From Halomonas colorata (GTDB lineage Bacteria > Pseudomonadota > Gammaproteobacteria > Pseudomonadales > Halomonadaceae): 64,000 bases of DNA. Positions 34,540 to 43,978 of this stretch are shown one piece after another. The stretch is from positions 62,001-126,000 of the forward strand of contig NZ_JABUZA010000007.1 in assembly GCF_014897985.1 (NCBI RefSeq), read 5' to 3'. The position numbers and the translations under genes were made by a program. The notes beneath the pieces are model-generated. The model saw only the letters and a list, made by a program, of their open reading frames with translations, made no database searches and was not told the origin of the DNA. Within the stretch, counting starts at the first letter, position 1. Each line of letters opens with the position of its first letter.

Positions 34540-35373
34540 TCAGCAGATAAGATGGCGCTGATATTGGTAGGGCGTTACGCCGTATATGCGCTTAAAGCGT
34601 CGGTTGAAATGGCTAAGGTCGGTAAAGCCGTAGCGAAACGTTACCTCGCTAAGCGAAGCGCCTTGCTCAAGTGCACTACACGCCGCATTAACCCGGCAGT
34701 TGATTACGTACTGGTAGGGCGTGATGCCTAACTGCTGACGGAAAAGCCGCAGGAAATGAAACTTGGAAAGATGCGCGGCCTGGCTAATCGCTTCAAGCGA
34801 TAGGTCGGTATCCAAGTGCGCGTGAATATACTCCTTGGCCAAGCCGAGTAGCGCATCAGGCCGGGTAGAGGTATGCCCTGGCTGGTAGGCGCCGCCTAGC
34901 TGGGTGATCCGCTCAACGACTTGGTAGAGGGAATTTTCCTGATCAATCTGACTGCCGGTTGTCGTGGTAATAAGCTGAGCCGCGCTTGTTATCCGCTCGC
35001 GTAGCGTGGTGTCCTGCACTAATGTGCTGTCGAATCGAAAGTGAAACGCCGTTTCCTGACCCAAGGCGCCTTCAAATAGGGCTTTCACCTGGTCGGGGTG
35101 AACATACAGCATGACGTAATCAAGCGTACGGTCACCGCCTGGTTGGCCGTCATGAACGTCGTCCGGGTTAAAGATGATCACGTTGCCTGGCGGGCTGCGG
35201 TGATATTGCCCACCGCTGAAAAAGTCCTGACGCCCAGAAAGCGTCACCCCAAAGGCGTACTCTTCATGCGCGTGAGGGTCATAGCGAAAATCGAACATCG
35301 CTGCCTGTAGCACTTTCAGTGTGGGTATGTGCTGACTTTTAGTGAACTGAAAGCGGCTTGACGATTGCCCCAT
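34540..35373 (-). CDS. AraC-family regulator with cupin-like sensor domain
   Basis: A 277-residue regulator: an N-terminal AraC-binding cupin domain (YDPHAHEEYAFGVTLSGRQ) and two C-terminal helix-turn-helix motifs (LSLEAISQAAHLSKFHFLRL and ASLSEVTFRYGFTDLSHFNR). It leads an operon with the LysE-type exporter, an arrangement common for exporters induced by their own substrate. Confidence 0.9.
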   Translation of the reverse strand: MGQSSSRFQFTKSQHIPTLKVLQAAMFDFRYDPHAHEEYAFGVTLSGRQDFFSGGQYHRSPPGNVIIFNPDDVHDGQPGGDRTLDYVMLYVHPDQVKALFEGALGQETAFHFRFDSTLVQDTTLRERITSAAQLITTTTGSQIDQENSLYQVVERITQLGGAYQPGHTSTRPDALLGLAKEYIHAHLDTDLSLEAISQAAHLSKFHFLRLFRQQLGITPYQYVINCRVNAACSALEQGASLSEVTFRYGFTDLSHFNRRFKRIYGVTPYQYQRHLIC

Positions 35374-35597
35374 TGCTAAGCCCCCTTATCAAAATGATAT
35401 GGCGCTAGTTTAACGCTTGCGACTTGCCTCAGCTTGTACAAAATTGCGCTTTATGGGCGTTGACTGCCCATTTTGAACGGTCGGTAATCTTCTTAATGAA
35501 TCATAAAGTCAGGCGAGCTTTGATTTAGTTCTGGGTACTGGCTGCTACGCTAGATCGGTAAACGTTGAATCCCAGTACGGCTAATGACAAGGAGGTT

Positions 35598-36647
35598 ATG
35601 GTGAAACCGATCAACTCGTTCGATCCTTCACGCCGCCAGGTAGTGGGTGGTTTAGCGACCGGTATGGCCGCCGCTATTGCCGCACCCGCTTTCGCTCAAT
35701 CATCCACTTCACAGCCCACTGCCAGCACTGGTGCGGCTGGCGCAAGCTCTACAGGAGGCTCTATGCCACAAAAGCAGGACCCGACCAGTCAATATCCCGC
35801 ACCGCCGTTTTCTGAACAGCCGCAGGAGTGGCCGGGGCTTGCCAGTGAAATGGACCCACGGCCTGACCACGGTGAGGAGAGCTACCGTGGCAGCGGGCGT
35901 CTGGAAGGCCGCAAGGCCCTAATCACGGGTGGGGATTCCGGTATCGGCCGGGCAGCCGCCATTGCTTATGCACGCGAGGGTGCTGATGTAGCAATCAACT
36001 ACCTGCCTGAAGAGGAATCTGATGCCCGGGAAGTGATTGAGTTAATTGAGGCCGAAGGGCGCACTGCGGTTGCCATCCCCGGTGATATCCGTGATGAAGC
36101 ATTTTGTAGTGAGCTGGTCGAGACGGCAGTACAGCAACTGGGTGGATTAGATATCCTGGTTAATAACGCCGCCCGTCAGCAGTGGAAGCCCTCGATCACA
36201 GAGCTTAGCCATGATGACTTCGATGCCACAATGAAAACCAATCTTTACGCCATGTACTGGATAACCCAGGCGGCGATGCCTCATCTGGAAGCAGGTGCTG
36301 CGATTATCAACACCACCTCGGTGGTGGCCTACGATCCGCCTAAAATCCTGCTGGATTACTCAATGACCAAAGCGGCGATCATTGCGTTTACCAAGGCGCT
36401 GGCCAAGCAGCTTGCCGAGCAGGGCATTCGCGTTAATGGCGTGGCCCCCGGCCCGTTCTGGACCCCGCTTCAGCCCAGCGGTGGCCAGCCGCAAGAAGCC
36501 GTACAAAGCTTCGGTGAAGACGGTCCTCTGGGGCGCCCAGGCCAGCCGGCAGAGCTCGCCGGTGCCTACGTGCTCTTGGCCTCGCAAGAGTCCAGCTTTA
36601 CCACGGGTAATATTTATGGCGCTGGCGGTGGCAATGGTCATCCATAA
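35598..36647 (+). CDS. YghA-like short-chain dehydrogenase with Tat signal and second internal start
   Basis: A 349-residue SDR: glycine motif TGGDSGIGRAAAIAYAREG, NNAAR segment and catalytic Ser/Tyr/Lys in TTSVVAYDPPKILLDYSMTKAA. The N-terminus is a twin-arginine signal (SFDPSRRQVVGG, hydrophobic region, AFAQ). AAGGAGG lies 2 bases before the ATG at 35598 and 5 before a GTG at 35601, so the true start may be the GTG. A second in-frame ATG at 35763, preceded by AGGAGG, begins MPQKQDPTSQYP, where related cytosolic enzymes begin. Either or both may be used. Confidence 0.85.
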   Translation: MVKPINSFDPSRRQVVGGLATGMAAAIAAPAFAQSSTSQPTASTGAAGASSTGGSMPQKQDPTSQYPAPPFSEQPQEWPGLASEMDPRPDHGEESYRGSGRLEGRKALITGGDSGIGRAAAIAYAREGADVAINYLPEEESDAREVIELIEAEGRTAVAIPGDIRDEAFCSELVETAVQQLGGLDILVNNAARQQWKPSITELSHDDFDATMKTNLYAMYWITQAAMPHLEAGAAIINTTSVVAYDPPKILLDYSMTKAAIIAFTKALAKQLAEQGIRVNGVAPGPFWTPLQPSGGQPQEAVQSFGEDGPLGRPGQPAELAGAYVLLASQESSFTTGNIYGAGGGNGHP

Positions 36648-36653
36648 GCTTGA

Positions 36654-37598
36654 TTAAGTGCTATCGGTCCAATCCAGTTGGCAGGCTTGGGCCGAATGCC
36701 GTTCACTATGGGTTTCTATCATGCCAATAAACTTGGTAAGCAAGGGCGATGCGTTGTCATGGTGCCAGTTCATATATAAGCCAAGCACCGCGTTTGAATC
36801 ATCGCCAATCGGGCGCAGCGGACAAAAAGCGACTTTATGATTTAATACGGCATTTGCCATGCACTCCGGTAATAGCGCAATGCCGAATCCGCTAGCTACA
36901 AGGCCGACCAGGGTATGCAACTGAGCGGCCTCCTGCTTGATCCTCGGGTAAAAGCCTGCCGTTTCGCATAGCGCCATAAGCTGATGATAATACCCGGGCC
37001 CCAGTGCCTGGGGTGTAAAGACGAAATCCTCCTGAGCAAAATCGCTTAAATCCAACGACCTCTTGTTAACGCTTGGGTGATCAATGGGGAGTGCCAACAA
37101 GATACTCTCTTCAAGCACCTTTCTTGAGCGAATGGAGTTTGGAATGGGCATGTGGCGCATAAACGCTACGTCCGAATTGCCAGTCATCAGCGCTTTAACC
37201 TGGTGCGAAGAAGGCATCTCCTGGATCACTAGCTCAACGTTCGGCAAACTTTTTCGGAACTGGCGCAGCGCATCCAATACCGGTTCGTAATACGCCAAAG
37301 ATACGGTAGTCACCGTCAGTCGCCCTGCAACGCCACCAGCCACATCACGTGCCCGCTGAATACCTGTTTCCAAATGGTTAAGCGTGGTGTAGGCCGTTTC
37401 TAAAAAAGCGCTACCGGCGAGAGTTAATGCTACTTCGCGCTTGCTACGGATAAAGAGTTGAAAGCCGAGGCGGTCTTCAAGCCGGGCGATGGCTTGGCTT
37501 AAGGGCGGCTGAGCCATGTTGAGCCGAGCAGCGGCGCGGTGAAAGTGCAGCTCTTCCGCTACGGCAATGAACTGCTTGAGCAAGCGGGTTTCGACCAT
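36654..37598 (-). CDS. LysR-family regulator of the sugar-acid cluster
   Basis: A 314-residue LysR protein with the N-terminal winged helix (LLKQFIAVAEELHFHRAAAR, MAQPPLSQAIARLEDRLGF) and an inducer-binding domain. GAGG precedes the ATG. It is divergent from the dehydrogenase-lactonase-aldolase operon and probably controls it through the palindrome in the 172-base spacer. It ends 6 bases from the convergent YghA-like gene. Confidence 0.9.
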   Translation of the reverse strand: MVETRLLKQFIAVAEELHFHRAAARLNMAQPPLSQAIARLEDRLGFQLFIRSKREVALTLAGSAFLETAYTTLNHLETGIQRARDVAGGVAGRLTVTTVSLAYYEPVLDALRQFRKSLPNVELVIQEMPSSHQVKALMTGNSDVAFMRHMPIPNSIRSRKVLEESILLALPIDHPSVNKRSLDLSDFAQEDFVFTPQALGPGYYHQLMALCETAGFYPRIKQEAAQLHTLVGLVASGFGIALLPECMANAVLNHKVAFCPLRPIGDDSNAVLGLYMNWHHDNASPLLTKFIGMIETHSERHSAQACQLDWTDST

Positions 37599-37630
37599 AG
37601 GTGGCCTCGGTGGATGAATCGATAGGGCGC

Positions 37631-37645
37631 TTTAAATACTTTAAA
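37631..37645. promoter_or_regulatory. AT palindrome in the LysR/SDR divergent region
   Basis: TTTAAA-TAC-TTTAAA lies 33 bases upstream of the LysR gene and 126 before the dehydrogenase gene. Its symmetry and place fit a LysR recognition site; in AT-rich DNA it could also be chance. Confidence 0.4.
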
Positions 37646-37770
37646 CCATTAAAAATTATTTCAGTAATACGCTGTGCATATCAAACTTGTCGCTCATTAA
37701 TATTAGATAAAAAGAATTAAATGCGTACCTTGAATAACACTTGTTTATCCAGACAGAAAGGAAACAGCGA

Positions 37771-38628
37771 ATGTTATTCAAGAATCGAACAGCCCTAATT
37801 ACTGGCGGCGCCAGAGGGCTTGGCTGGACCTACGCCGTTGCGCTTGCCGAAGCAGGCGCGAATATCGTGATCAGCGACAGCGGTGCCGACCGGGATGGGG
37901 TCGGCATGGATAGCAGCATTAGCGATAAAGCGGCGGCAGCGCTGAGAGAGCGGGGACATCGGGCTATCGCGCACAGCGGAGATCTGGAAGATGAGTCCGA
38001 GTGCCACGCGCTGATCGTACGCGCCATCTCTGAGTTTCAAGGGCTGGATATCATCATCCATAACGCGGGCTGGGTCGGCTACCAGGCCATCGATGATGCC
38101 CAGGCGGATTTCCTTGAGCGCTCATTGGCAGTGAACGTCTGGGCGCCGATGTGGCTTGCCAAGTATGCCTGGCCGCACCTTAAGTCCTCGACAGCACCGC
38201 GCATCGTGTTGACTACCTCTGACCGTGCCATGTATGCCTGCTACGGTCAGAAGGGGCTTGCGGCTTATGCGGCCGGCAAGATGGCTCAGATTGGCCTTAT
38301 GAATGCCTTGGCGCTGGAAGGGTATGAACACGGCATTCGGGTAAACGCGGTATCGCCTGTGGCCAGAACGCGCATGTGGGGCGAAACCGGCACGCCCTCG
38401 GATCTCAAACCGGAGTGGGTGACGCCGGGGACGATGTACTTGGCAAGCTACTTATGCAATGAGAGCGGCTATATCTTGCGTGCCAGCAACGGCCAGTTTA
38501 GCGCCACTCGTTTCGAGGAGAATCCTGGCATCGACTACCCGCGCGATTTAAATCGTATTTATGCGGCAAGCGTTGACGAGATGGCCGCTCAGTGGGAAGT
38601 CATCAAGGAACACGGCCATGTGCGCTAA
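37771..38628 (+). CDS. Short-chain dehydrogenase of the sugar-acid cluster
   Basis: A 285-residue SDR with the cofactor motif TGGARGLGWTYAVALAEAG, NAG in IIHNAGWVG and catalytic Ser/Tyr/Lys in LTTSDRAMYACYGQKGLAAYAAGK. AAGGA stands before the ATG at 37771; the frame extends upstream without a site. It likely oxidises a sugar to its lactone or a polyol, feeding the lactonase whose gene overlaps it by 11 bases. Confidence 0.87.
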   Translation: MLFKNRTALITGGARGLGWTYAVALAEAGANIVISDSGADRDGVGMDSSISDKAAAALRERGHRAIAHSGDLEDESECHALIVRAISEFQGLDIIIHNAGWVGYQAIDDAQADFLERSLAVNVWAPMWLAKYAWPHLKSSTAPRIVLTTSDRAMYACYGQKGLAAYAAGKMAQIGLMNALALEGYEHGIRVNAVSPVARTRMWGETGTPSDLKPEWVTPGTMYLASYLCNESGYILRASNGQFSATRFEENPGIDYPRDLNRIYAASVDEMAAQWEVIKEHGHVR

Positions 38629-39499
38629 TGCGATAGCCAAGTGGGCAAGCGTCAAGACCGAGCTTGGTGAAAGCCCCGTTTGGGATGAGCGCACCGGCAC
38701 GCTCTACTTTGTCGATATCACCGATGGCAAGATACACGCACTCCAGGGTAACGCAGTGCCTTATACGCTGTATGAATCGCACCACACCATCGGCGCGCTG
38801 GCGCTCACCCAGGCGGGCAATTTAATATTCGCCGAAGGTGCGCGGGTAACGGTGTTTGATCTGAAAACGCGGCAGATCGTACAAATGTCTGCTGCGATCA
38901 GCGCAGAGCCGCATTACCGCTTCAACGACGGCGCCTGCGACCCCAGAGGTCGTTTCGTTACGGGTTTGATGGATGAAAGCCATCGCCCTGAGAGTGGGCA
39001 ACTTTTCAGCTTTGACACCCAGCTAGCACCTACGCTGTTATATGGCCGCATGGGATTACCTAACGGCTTGGTGTGGAATCATGAGGGTAATTGCCTCTAC
39101 TTTGTAGACTCGGTAGCACGACAGATCTTACAAGCGGACTATTCGCTGGCCGCCGGTACCCTAAGCAATATAACTATGTTCACAGAGACCCCTGCCCACT
39201 TGGGAAGGCCTGATGGGCTAGCCATGGATGTGGAAGGCGGTATCTGGGTGTGCCAATTCAATGGCGCTTGCTTGCTGCGCTATAACGCTTATGGTGAACT
39301 AACCGAGCAGCTCTCGGTTCCCGTGCCTAGGCCCACCAGCTGCTGCTTTGGTGGTGTCGATATGAAGACGCTTTTCATTACCTCTGCGCGATTTGGCATG
39401 CGCGCGGATGAGCTTGAGCGCTACCCTGACGCTGGCGGCCTATTTGCGGTACGCCTGTCGGTGGCGGGAAGCCCGCGCCATCGTTTCAAACCAGGGTAG
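38618..39499 (+). CDS. SMP-30/gluconolactonase-family lactonase
   Basis: A 293-residue six-bladed propeller hydrolase. Metal-binding residues are seen in LGESPVWDERTGTLYFVDI (Glu), YRFNDGACDPRGRFVTG (Asn-Asp) and FVDSVARQI/GRPDGLAMDVEGGIWV (Asp). It opens sugar lactones to acids. The start at 38618 has GGAA upstream and overlaps the dehydrogenase gene by 11 bases. It lies between an SDR and a DapA-type aldolase, a layout typical of non-phosphorylating sugar degradation. Confidence 0.88.
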   Translation: MCANAIAKWASVKTELGESPVWDERTGTLYFVDITDGKIHALQGNAVPYTLYESHHTIGALALTQAGNLIFAEGARVTVFDLKTRQIVQMSAAISAEPHYRFNDGACDPRGRFVTGLMDESHRPESGQLFSFDTQLAPTLLYGRMGLPNGLVWNHEGNCLYFVDSVARQILQADYSLAAGTLSNITMFTETPAHLGRPDGLAMDVEGGIWVCQFNGACLLRYNAYGELTEQLSVPVPRPTSCCFGGVDMKTLFITSARFGMRADELERYPDAGGLFAVRLSVAGSPRHRFKPG

Positions 39500-39548
39500 C
39501 GGAGCCTGCCTACCCGGCCCCCTCTTTTAATAAAAAGGATAGCTATCC

Positions 39549-40442
39549 ATGTTTACCGGCCTAAGCGCATTTCCATTAACGCCCATGAACGAGCAGGGGA
39601 TTCGTGAGGGCGAGTTTTCCAATTTAGTGGAACGCTTGGCCAAGGCGCAGGTGGACTCTATCGGCGTGTTGGGCTCAACCGGTAGCTATGCTTATCTCTC
39701 CCGAGAGGAGCGGACTCGCGTTACTCAGTTGGCGGTAAACAGCGCAGGTAACGTGCCGGTAATTATTGGCATTGGCGCATTGCGCACGCGAGACGTACTG
39801 GCGCTGGCCGAAGACGCTCAGAAAGCGGGTGCTAGCGGCATATTGCTGGCGCCGGTTTCTTATCAAAAGCTGACCGATGACGAAGTGTTTAGCCACTATG
39901 AAACGGTTTGCCGTTCATTAAGCGTACCGCTGTGTGTTTACGATAATCCGGGCACGACCCACTTTACGTTCAGCGACGAGCTACATGGCCGTATTGCCCA
40001 TTTGCCTCAAGTACGCTCAATCAAGATCCCCCCGGTCAGTACGGATATCAATGCTGCCCGCGAGCGGATTGCACGTTTGCGTGCCTTGATTCCAGAGGAT
40101 GTTACCTTGGGAATAAGCGGTGACGCCGTCGCATCCACCGGCCTAATCGCTGGGTGTGACAGCTGGTATTCCGTATTGGGCGGGTTATTTCCTGAAACGG
40201 CGCTGGCGATAACGCGTGCCGCCCAAGCGGGCGACGCTCAAATGGTTCAGCGTCTATCTGATCAGCTTGAACCCTTCTGGGCTTTATACCGTGAATACGG
40301 GGGAAGCTTGCGGGTTATCGCCACCGTAGCGGAAATACTGGGCAAGGTCAGCACACCCTGTTTGCCGCTGCCGCTCAACACTTTGCAGGACAACCAGCGA
40401 AGCAGGGTAGAGCAGGTCGTTGAGCAGCTTGATCTACGGTAG
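39549..40442 (+). CDS. DapA-family aldolase/lyase
   Basis: A 297-residue TIM-barrel class I aldolase of the dihydrodipicolinate synthase family. The GSTGSYAYLSREER segment, the Tyr in VPLCVYDNPGTTHF and the Schiff-base Lys in VRSIKIPP can be read. In this neighbourhood it more likely cleaves or dehydrates a 2-keto-3-deoxy sugar acid than makes lysine. AAAAGGATA precedes the ATG. Confidence 0.87.
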   Translation: MFTGLSAFPLTPMNEQGIREGEFSNLVERLAKAQVDSIGVLGSTGSYAYLSREERTRVTQLAVNSAGNVPVIIGIGALRTRDVLALAEDAQKAGASGILLAPVSYQKLTDDEVFSHYETVCRSLSVPLCVYDNPGTTHFTFSDELHGRIAHLPQVRSIKIPPVSTDINAARERIARLRALIPEDVTLGISGDAVASTGLIAGCDSWYSVLGGLFPETALAITRAAQAGDAQMVQRLSDQLEPFWALYREYGGSLRVIATVAEILGKVSTPCLPLPLNTLQDNQRSRVEQVVEQLDLR

Positions 40443-40465
40443 GCGGAAGTGAGCGTGAAGTGGCG

Positions 40466-41401
40466 TTATTCGGTTAGCTTGATTAGCCGATCCGGATAGT
40501 CGGTAAACAAACCGCTCACGCCCCAATCCAATAAATGCTGCATCTCATCGGTTTCGTTAATAGTGTAGATATGTACCGGCAGGCCGTTCGCCTGAGCCTT
40601 TAGAATAAACGCAGCATCGATGACTTCTTCACCTCTATAGGTAAAGTTGGTGCCCATGCCTACCGCATATTCAGCGACTGCCTGAAAATCCTCATCGGTG
40701 ATTTCCTGCGGCCCCGGTATCACGCCTGTCCACTCAACCAGGCGTTCGTCGTCTTCTTCGCTTGGGTAATACCACACCAGTTGAATCAGCGGAATCTTGT
40801 CGTTAAGCTCATGAATTGTCAGCAGGCTCTCCTGCGCAAACGACTGAATCAGCACGCGCCCAGTGTCGATCATATCAAACGCTTCCAAGCGCTTAACAAG
40901 CGCCGCTTCAACGCCCGGGTTCAACTGGGGTGACTTGGTTTCCAGGTAGTAGCGGGCATCCTGACCAAAGCGGTTAAAGATCTCTTCAAGCGTTAATATC
41001 TCGGCGCCGACGAAAGCGTCATCCACCTGATCAGGATAGGCGTCGTTAAACCATGACCCCGTATCCAGGTCTTTAAGTTCGGCAAGCGTATAGTCGTTGA
41101 TATGGCCTTCGCCATTGCTGGTGCGCTCAAGAGTGTCGTCATGAAAGGCGACCAACTCACCGTCAGAGGTCATCTGGATATCCAGTTCCAGATAGTTTGC
41201 TCCCCATTCATGGGCCAGCTCGAGTGCGGCCATGCTGCTTTCGGGAGCGTGGCCGCTGGCGCCGCGATGGGCAATCACCTGAAACGAATCTAGATCCTTT
41301 AGCTGTTGCTCCAGCGGAGACGTTTCTGCTAATGCAGCAGAGGCGGTAACACCAGCGAAAAGACCTAATGACACGGCAGTAAATAACGAAGAATGGCTCA
41401 T
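40466..41401 (-). CDS. glpQ: Periplasmic glycerophosphodiester phosphodiesterase
   Basis: A 311-residue secreted GDPD enzyme that releases glycerol 3-phosphate from phospholipid head groups. A signal peptide (MSHSSLFTAVSLGLF, ending ALA-ET) precedes the TIM barrel. The metal/catalytic motifs are AHRGASGHAPESSMAALEL, LELDIQMTSDGELVAFHD and YLETKSP. The start at 41401 follows GGAA; the frame extends upstream. The symbol is by family resemblance; UgpQ-type enzymes lack the signal. Confidence 0.87.
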   Translation of the reverse strand: MSHSSLFTAVSLGLFAGVTASAALAETSPLEQQLKDLDSFQVIAHRGASGHAPESSMAALELAHEWGANYLELDIQMTSDGELVAFHDDTLERTSNGEGHINDYTLAELKDLDTGSWFNDAYPDQVDDAFVGAEILTLEEIFNRFGQDARYYLETKSPQLNPGVEAALVKRLEAFDMIDTGRVLIQSFAQESLLTIHELNDKIPLIQLVWYYPSEEDDERLVEWTGVIPGPQEITDEDFQAVAEYAVGMGTNFTYRGEEVIDAAFILKAQANGLPVHIYTINETDEMQHLLDWGVSGLFTDYPDRLIKLTE

Positions 41402-41499
41402 AAACGTTCCTTTTAGTGAATGCTCAGCCAATTACCCTACTTCGTTTATTACCTCATTCCAAATGACGCTGTGTGTAAACTTGTGCTCTGCACCAAGCT

Positions 41500-42066
41500 T
41501 CATGTACTGGGTGTGTTAACGCCAGTGCGGCTTTGTGCCAAGTGCTTAACAAGCGCATCGGCCTCGCGAGGGTGAGTAAGGCGCACGATACGAATATGGC
41601 GATAACGGGTGTCAATCAAATCGGCAAGATAGCGCCGCTGGTTGGAGCGCCAACTGGTCAGCATCCACCAGAGAATCGAGTCTCGGCTCATAAAGGTCTT
41701 GCGAAACGATTCGCGATTGCCCGTACCGGGCCAAAGTTCTTTGCGGCTAATGATGCGCACAATTGCGCGGCAGAGAGATTGGCGGAAAACGCGCCAGAAC
41801 CCGTAATCCAGCCAGATGATCATATCGACCTCGCGCCACTTGATATCGCGGGTACGGTTAAAGTTGCCGTCCAGCACCCAGCCGCCCGGGGCTGCGCTTA
41901 AAGCGGCTTCCAGCGCGACGAAAAATTCATCGTCCGGTGTGCCTTGCCAGTTAGCACGCCAGAAAAGCTGGTCAAGCTGAATATAGGGAACGCCCAGGGC
42001 GTGGGATAATTGCTTAGAGAGCGTGCTTTTACCGCTGCCGCTGCTGCCGACAACATTGATTTTCAT
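41500..42066 (-). CDS. Adenylate kinase-related P-loop ATPase (FlaR/topology-modulation type)
   Basis: A 188-residue P-loop protein: Walker A GSSGSGKST (residues 7-15), then the family-typical PYIQLDQLFWRANW and GGWVLDGNF, and MIIWLDYGFWRVFRQ as the hydrophobic strand. Members are annotated as adenylate kinase-like or DNA topology modulation protein, without firm biochemical proof. AGGG lies 8 bases before the ATG. Confidence 0.8.
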   Translation of the reverse strand: MKINVVGSSGSGKSTLSKQLSHALGVPYIQLDQLFWRANWQGTPDDEFFVALEAALSAAPGGWVLDGNFNRTRDIKWREVDMIIWLDYGFWRVFRQSLCRAIVRIISRKELWPGTGNRESFRKTFMSRDSILWWMLTSWRSNQRRYLADLIDTRYRHIRIVRLTHPREADALVKHLAQSRTGVNTPST

Positions 42067-42195
42067 GATGTAGCCCTGTTCAAGCGGCGCGCTAGTTTAC
42101 GTAGGTGACAACCTTTGGGCAAATAGACACGACGCCTAAGGCATAAAAACGTAAAGTAGTTGCTGATTGCTATTTTTACTTAAAAGGAGCTCAGT

Positions 42196-42825
42196 GTGGA
42201 TACGTTGACTTGGCTGACCTACGTGGGCGTCATCTTTGCCTTAATCATTTTTCCAGGGCCGGTGGCGCTACTTTGCACAAGCCACGGGCTAAAGTTTGGC
42301 CGAAAGCACACGACCGCCACCGTGCTGGGCGGCGCCTTGTCTTCGCTGGTGTTAATGGTAGTTTCCTCGCTGGGACTGGGCGCTATCCTGGCCGCTTCGG
42401 AAAGTGCCTTTTATATTCTGAAACTGGTTGGCGGTGCCTACCTGATTTACTTGGGCATCGCGGCCTGGCGGGATTCTTCCAGCATTGATATTCACAGCCC
42501 TTCAGCCGCCAGCCATCAGCGTGTACCGATGAAAACGCTCTTCCGGCGTGGTTTTATGGTGGGCATCAGCAATCCCAAAGACCTGCTCTTCTTCGCCGCG
42601 CTGTTTCCCAACTTTATCGATGTGAGCCAGCCTCAACTGATTCAGTTCGTGATTCTGGCAGTGACGTGGCTGGTGATCGATTTCACCCTGATGTCGACCT
42701 ACGCAAGGCTTGGCTCCAGCATAAGCCGCTGGTTTCAAAGCCCGCGCCGCTATAAGCGCTTCAATCGCACTACCGGCGGCCTGTTTATCGCCGCAGGCGG
42801 CACGTTAATGGCGTCCAATCATTAG
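42196..42825 (+). CDS. LysE/RhtB-family exporter
   Basis: A 209-residue membrane protein with the LysE opening FALIIFPGPVALLCTSHGLKF and conserved GISNPKDLLFFAALFP. It starts at GTG, with GGAG 6 bases upstream. It is a different subgroup from the exporter at 33917-34525. The next gene starts 43 bases downstream and may be cotranscribed. Confidence 0.87.
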   Translation: MDTLTWLTYVGVIFALIIFPGPVALLCTSHGLKFGRKHTTATVLGGALSSLVLMVVSSLGLGAILAASESAFYILKLVGGAYLIYLGIAAWRDSSSIDIHSPSAASHQRVPMKTLFRRGFMVGISNPKDLLFFAALFPNFIDVSQPQLIQFVILAVTWLVIDFTLMSTYARLGSSISRWFQSPRRYKRFNRTTGGLFIAAGGTLMASNH

Positions 42826-42868
42826 AGAGAACCATTGTTTTCAACGCCCAGCGTCAAGGAGAGACTCA

Positions 42869-43906
42869 GTGGCGAATATCATAGTATGTGCCGATGGCAC
42901 CTGGAACCAACCCGAAGAAGACCTGGAAGAAGATTACCCCACCAACGTATTGAAGCTGGCGCGAGCCATTTCTCCCTTTGCGGGTGAGATGCGCCAACAC
43001 GTCTCTTATGGGTGGGGAGTCGGTTCGTACCGTAATCAAATCATTGGTGCATTAACCGGCGCCGGGATCGAAAAGAACATCATCGATGGCTACCGCTATA
43101 TCGTTCACAATTACACCCCAGACGACGACATCTATCTGTTCGGTTTTAGCCGTGGTGCTTACACCGTGCGCGCCTTGAGCGGACTCATCAATAACTGCGG
43201 CATTCTCAAGCGCTCGGAGGCCGGCCGGATCACCCAGGCCTGGGATATGTATCGAGATCACGCGGACGAAAACTGGCCGGGCGGTCAAACGGCCAGGGCA
43301 TTTCGGAAGGCCTATTGCCACCCTTCGCAGCGCATTCACTTCATCGGTGTGTGGGATACCGTAGGTGCGCTGGGTATACCGCTAAGCCTGTTGGGCGGGC
43401 TGTTCAATAATGAGAACGAGTTTTACGACACCAAGATGGGCAGCAATATTGCCACCGCGCGCCATGCGCTCGCCATCGATGAGAAACGCGAAGACTTCGA
43501 GCCTACCTTGTGGGAGGCCCGTGAAGGCGTTGATTTGAAGCAGGTATGGTTTGCCGGCGTACACAGCGATGTTGGCGGTGGCAAAGCGCCGGATGAGAAC
43601 GGTATTCAAGCTTCCGATACACCCCTTGAGTGGATGCTAAAAGAGGCCGGTGCCGCGGGTCTGGCCATCGCACCCCATCTTTACGGTAACCTGACCAACG
43701 GTGCGCGGGGCGAGCTACATCATTCCCGGCGACATGTGTACCGGTTAAGAGGCAAGCTCGACCGTCCACTGGTCAACGAAGGCAAGCCGACGTTGATTCA
43801 TCAAAGCGTCAAAGAGCGCTACCAGCGTGATGAAAGCTACCGGCCGCCCAATCTGAAGGCGCTGGTAGAGGAGCGCGGCTGGGTAGGTATCGAGCTGGAC
43901 CGCTGA
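42869..43906 (+). CDS. DUF2235-domain alpha/beta hydrolase (Tle1-like)
   Basis: A 345-residue protein of the DUF2235 family. It opens with IIVCADGTWNQPEEDLEEDY; the nucleophile is Ser94 in GFSRGAYTVRALSGLI, and the acidic/His region is WFAGVHSDVGGG. Some relatives are type VI secretion phospholipases, but no vgrG, hcp or immunity gene lies here, so a housekeeping role is equally possible. GTG start with AGGAG upstream. Confidence 0.85.
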   Translation: MANIIVCADGTWNQPEEDLEEDYPTNVLKLARAISPFAGEMRQHVSYGWGVGSYRNQIIGALTGAGIEKNIIDGYRYIVHNYTPDDDIYLFGFSRGAYTVRALSGLINNCGILKRSEAGRITQAWDMYRDHADENWPGGQTARAFRKAYCHPSQRIHFIGVWDTVGALGIPLSLLGGLFNNENEFYDTKMGSNIATARHALAIDEKREDFEPTLWEAREGVDLKQVWFAGVHSDVGGGKAPDENGIQASDTPLEWMLKEAGAAGLAIAPHLYGNLTNGARGELHHSRRHVYRLRGKLDRPLVNEGKPTLIHQSVKERYQRDESYRPPNLKALVEERGWVGIELDR

Positions 43907-43978
43907 TCGTATCCACCGCTGCCTGAGGCCAACCGTGTTCGGCTGATTCAAGCGGCGGTTCAGGCGTGGGCTGCAGCG

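Noticed and set aside
42869-43906. Type VI secretion effector system around the DUF2235 gene
   Set aside because: No vgrG, hcp, PAAR, adaptor or immunity-like gene is adjacent; exporter and lipoprotein neighbours give no support.
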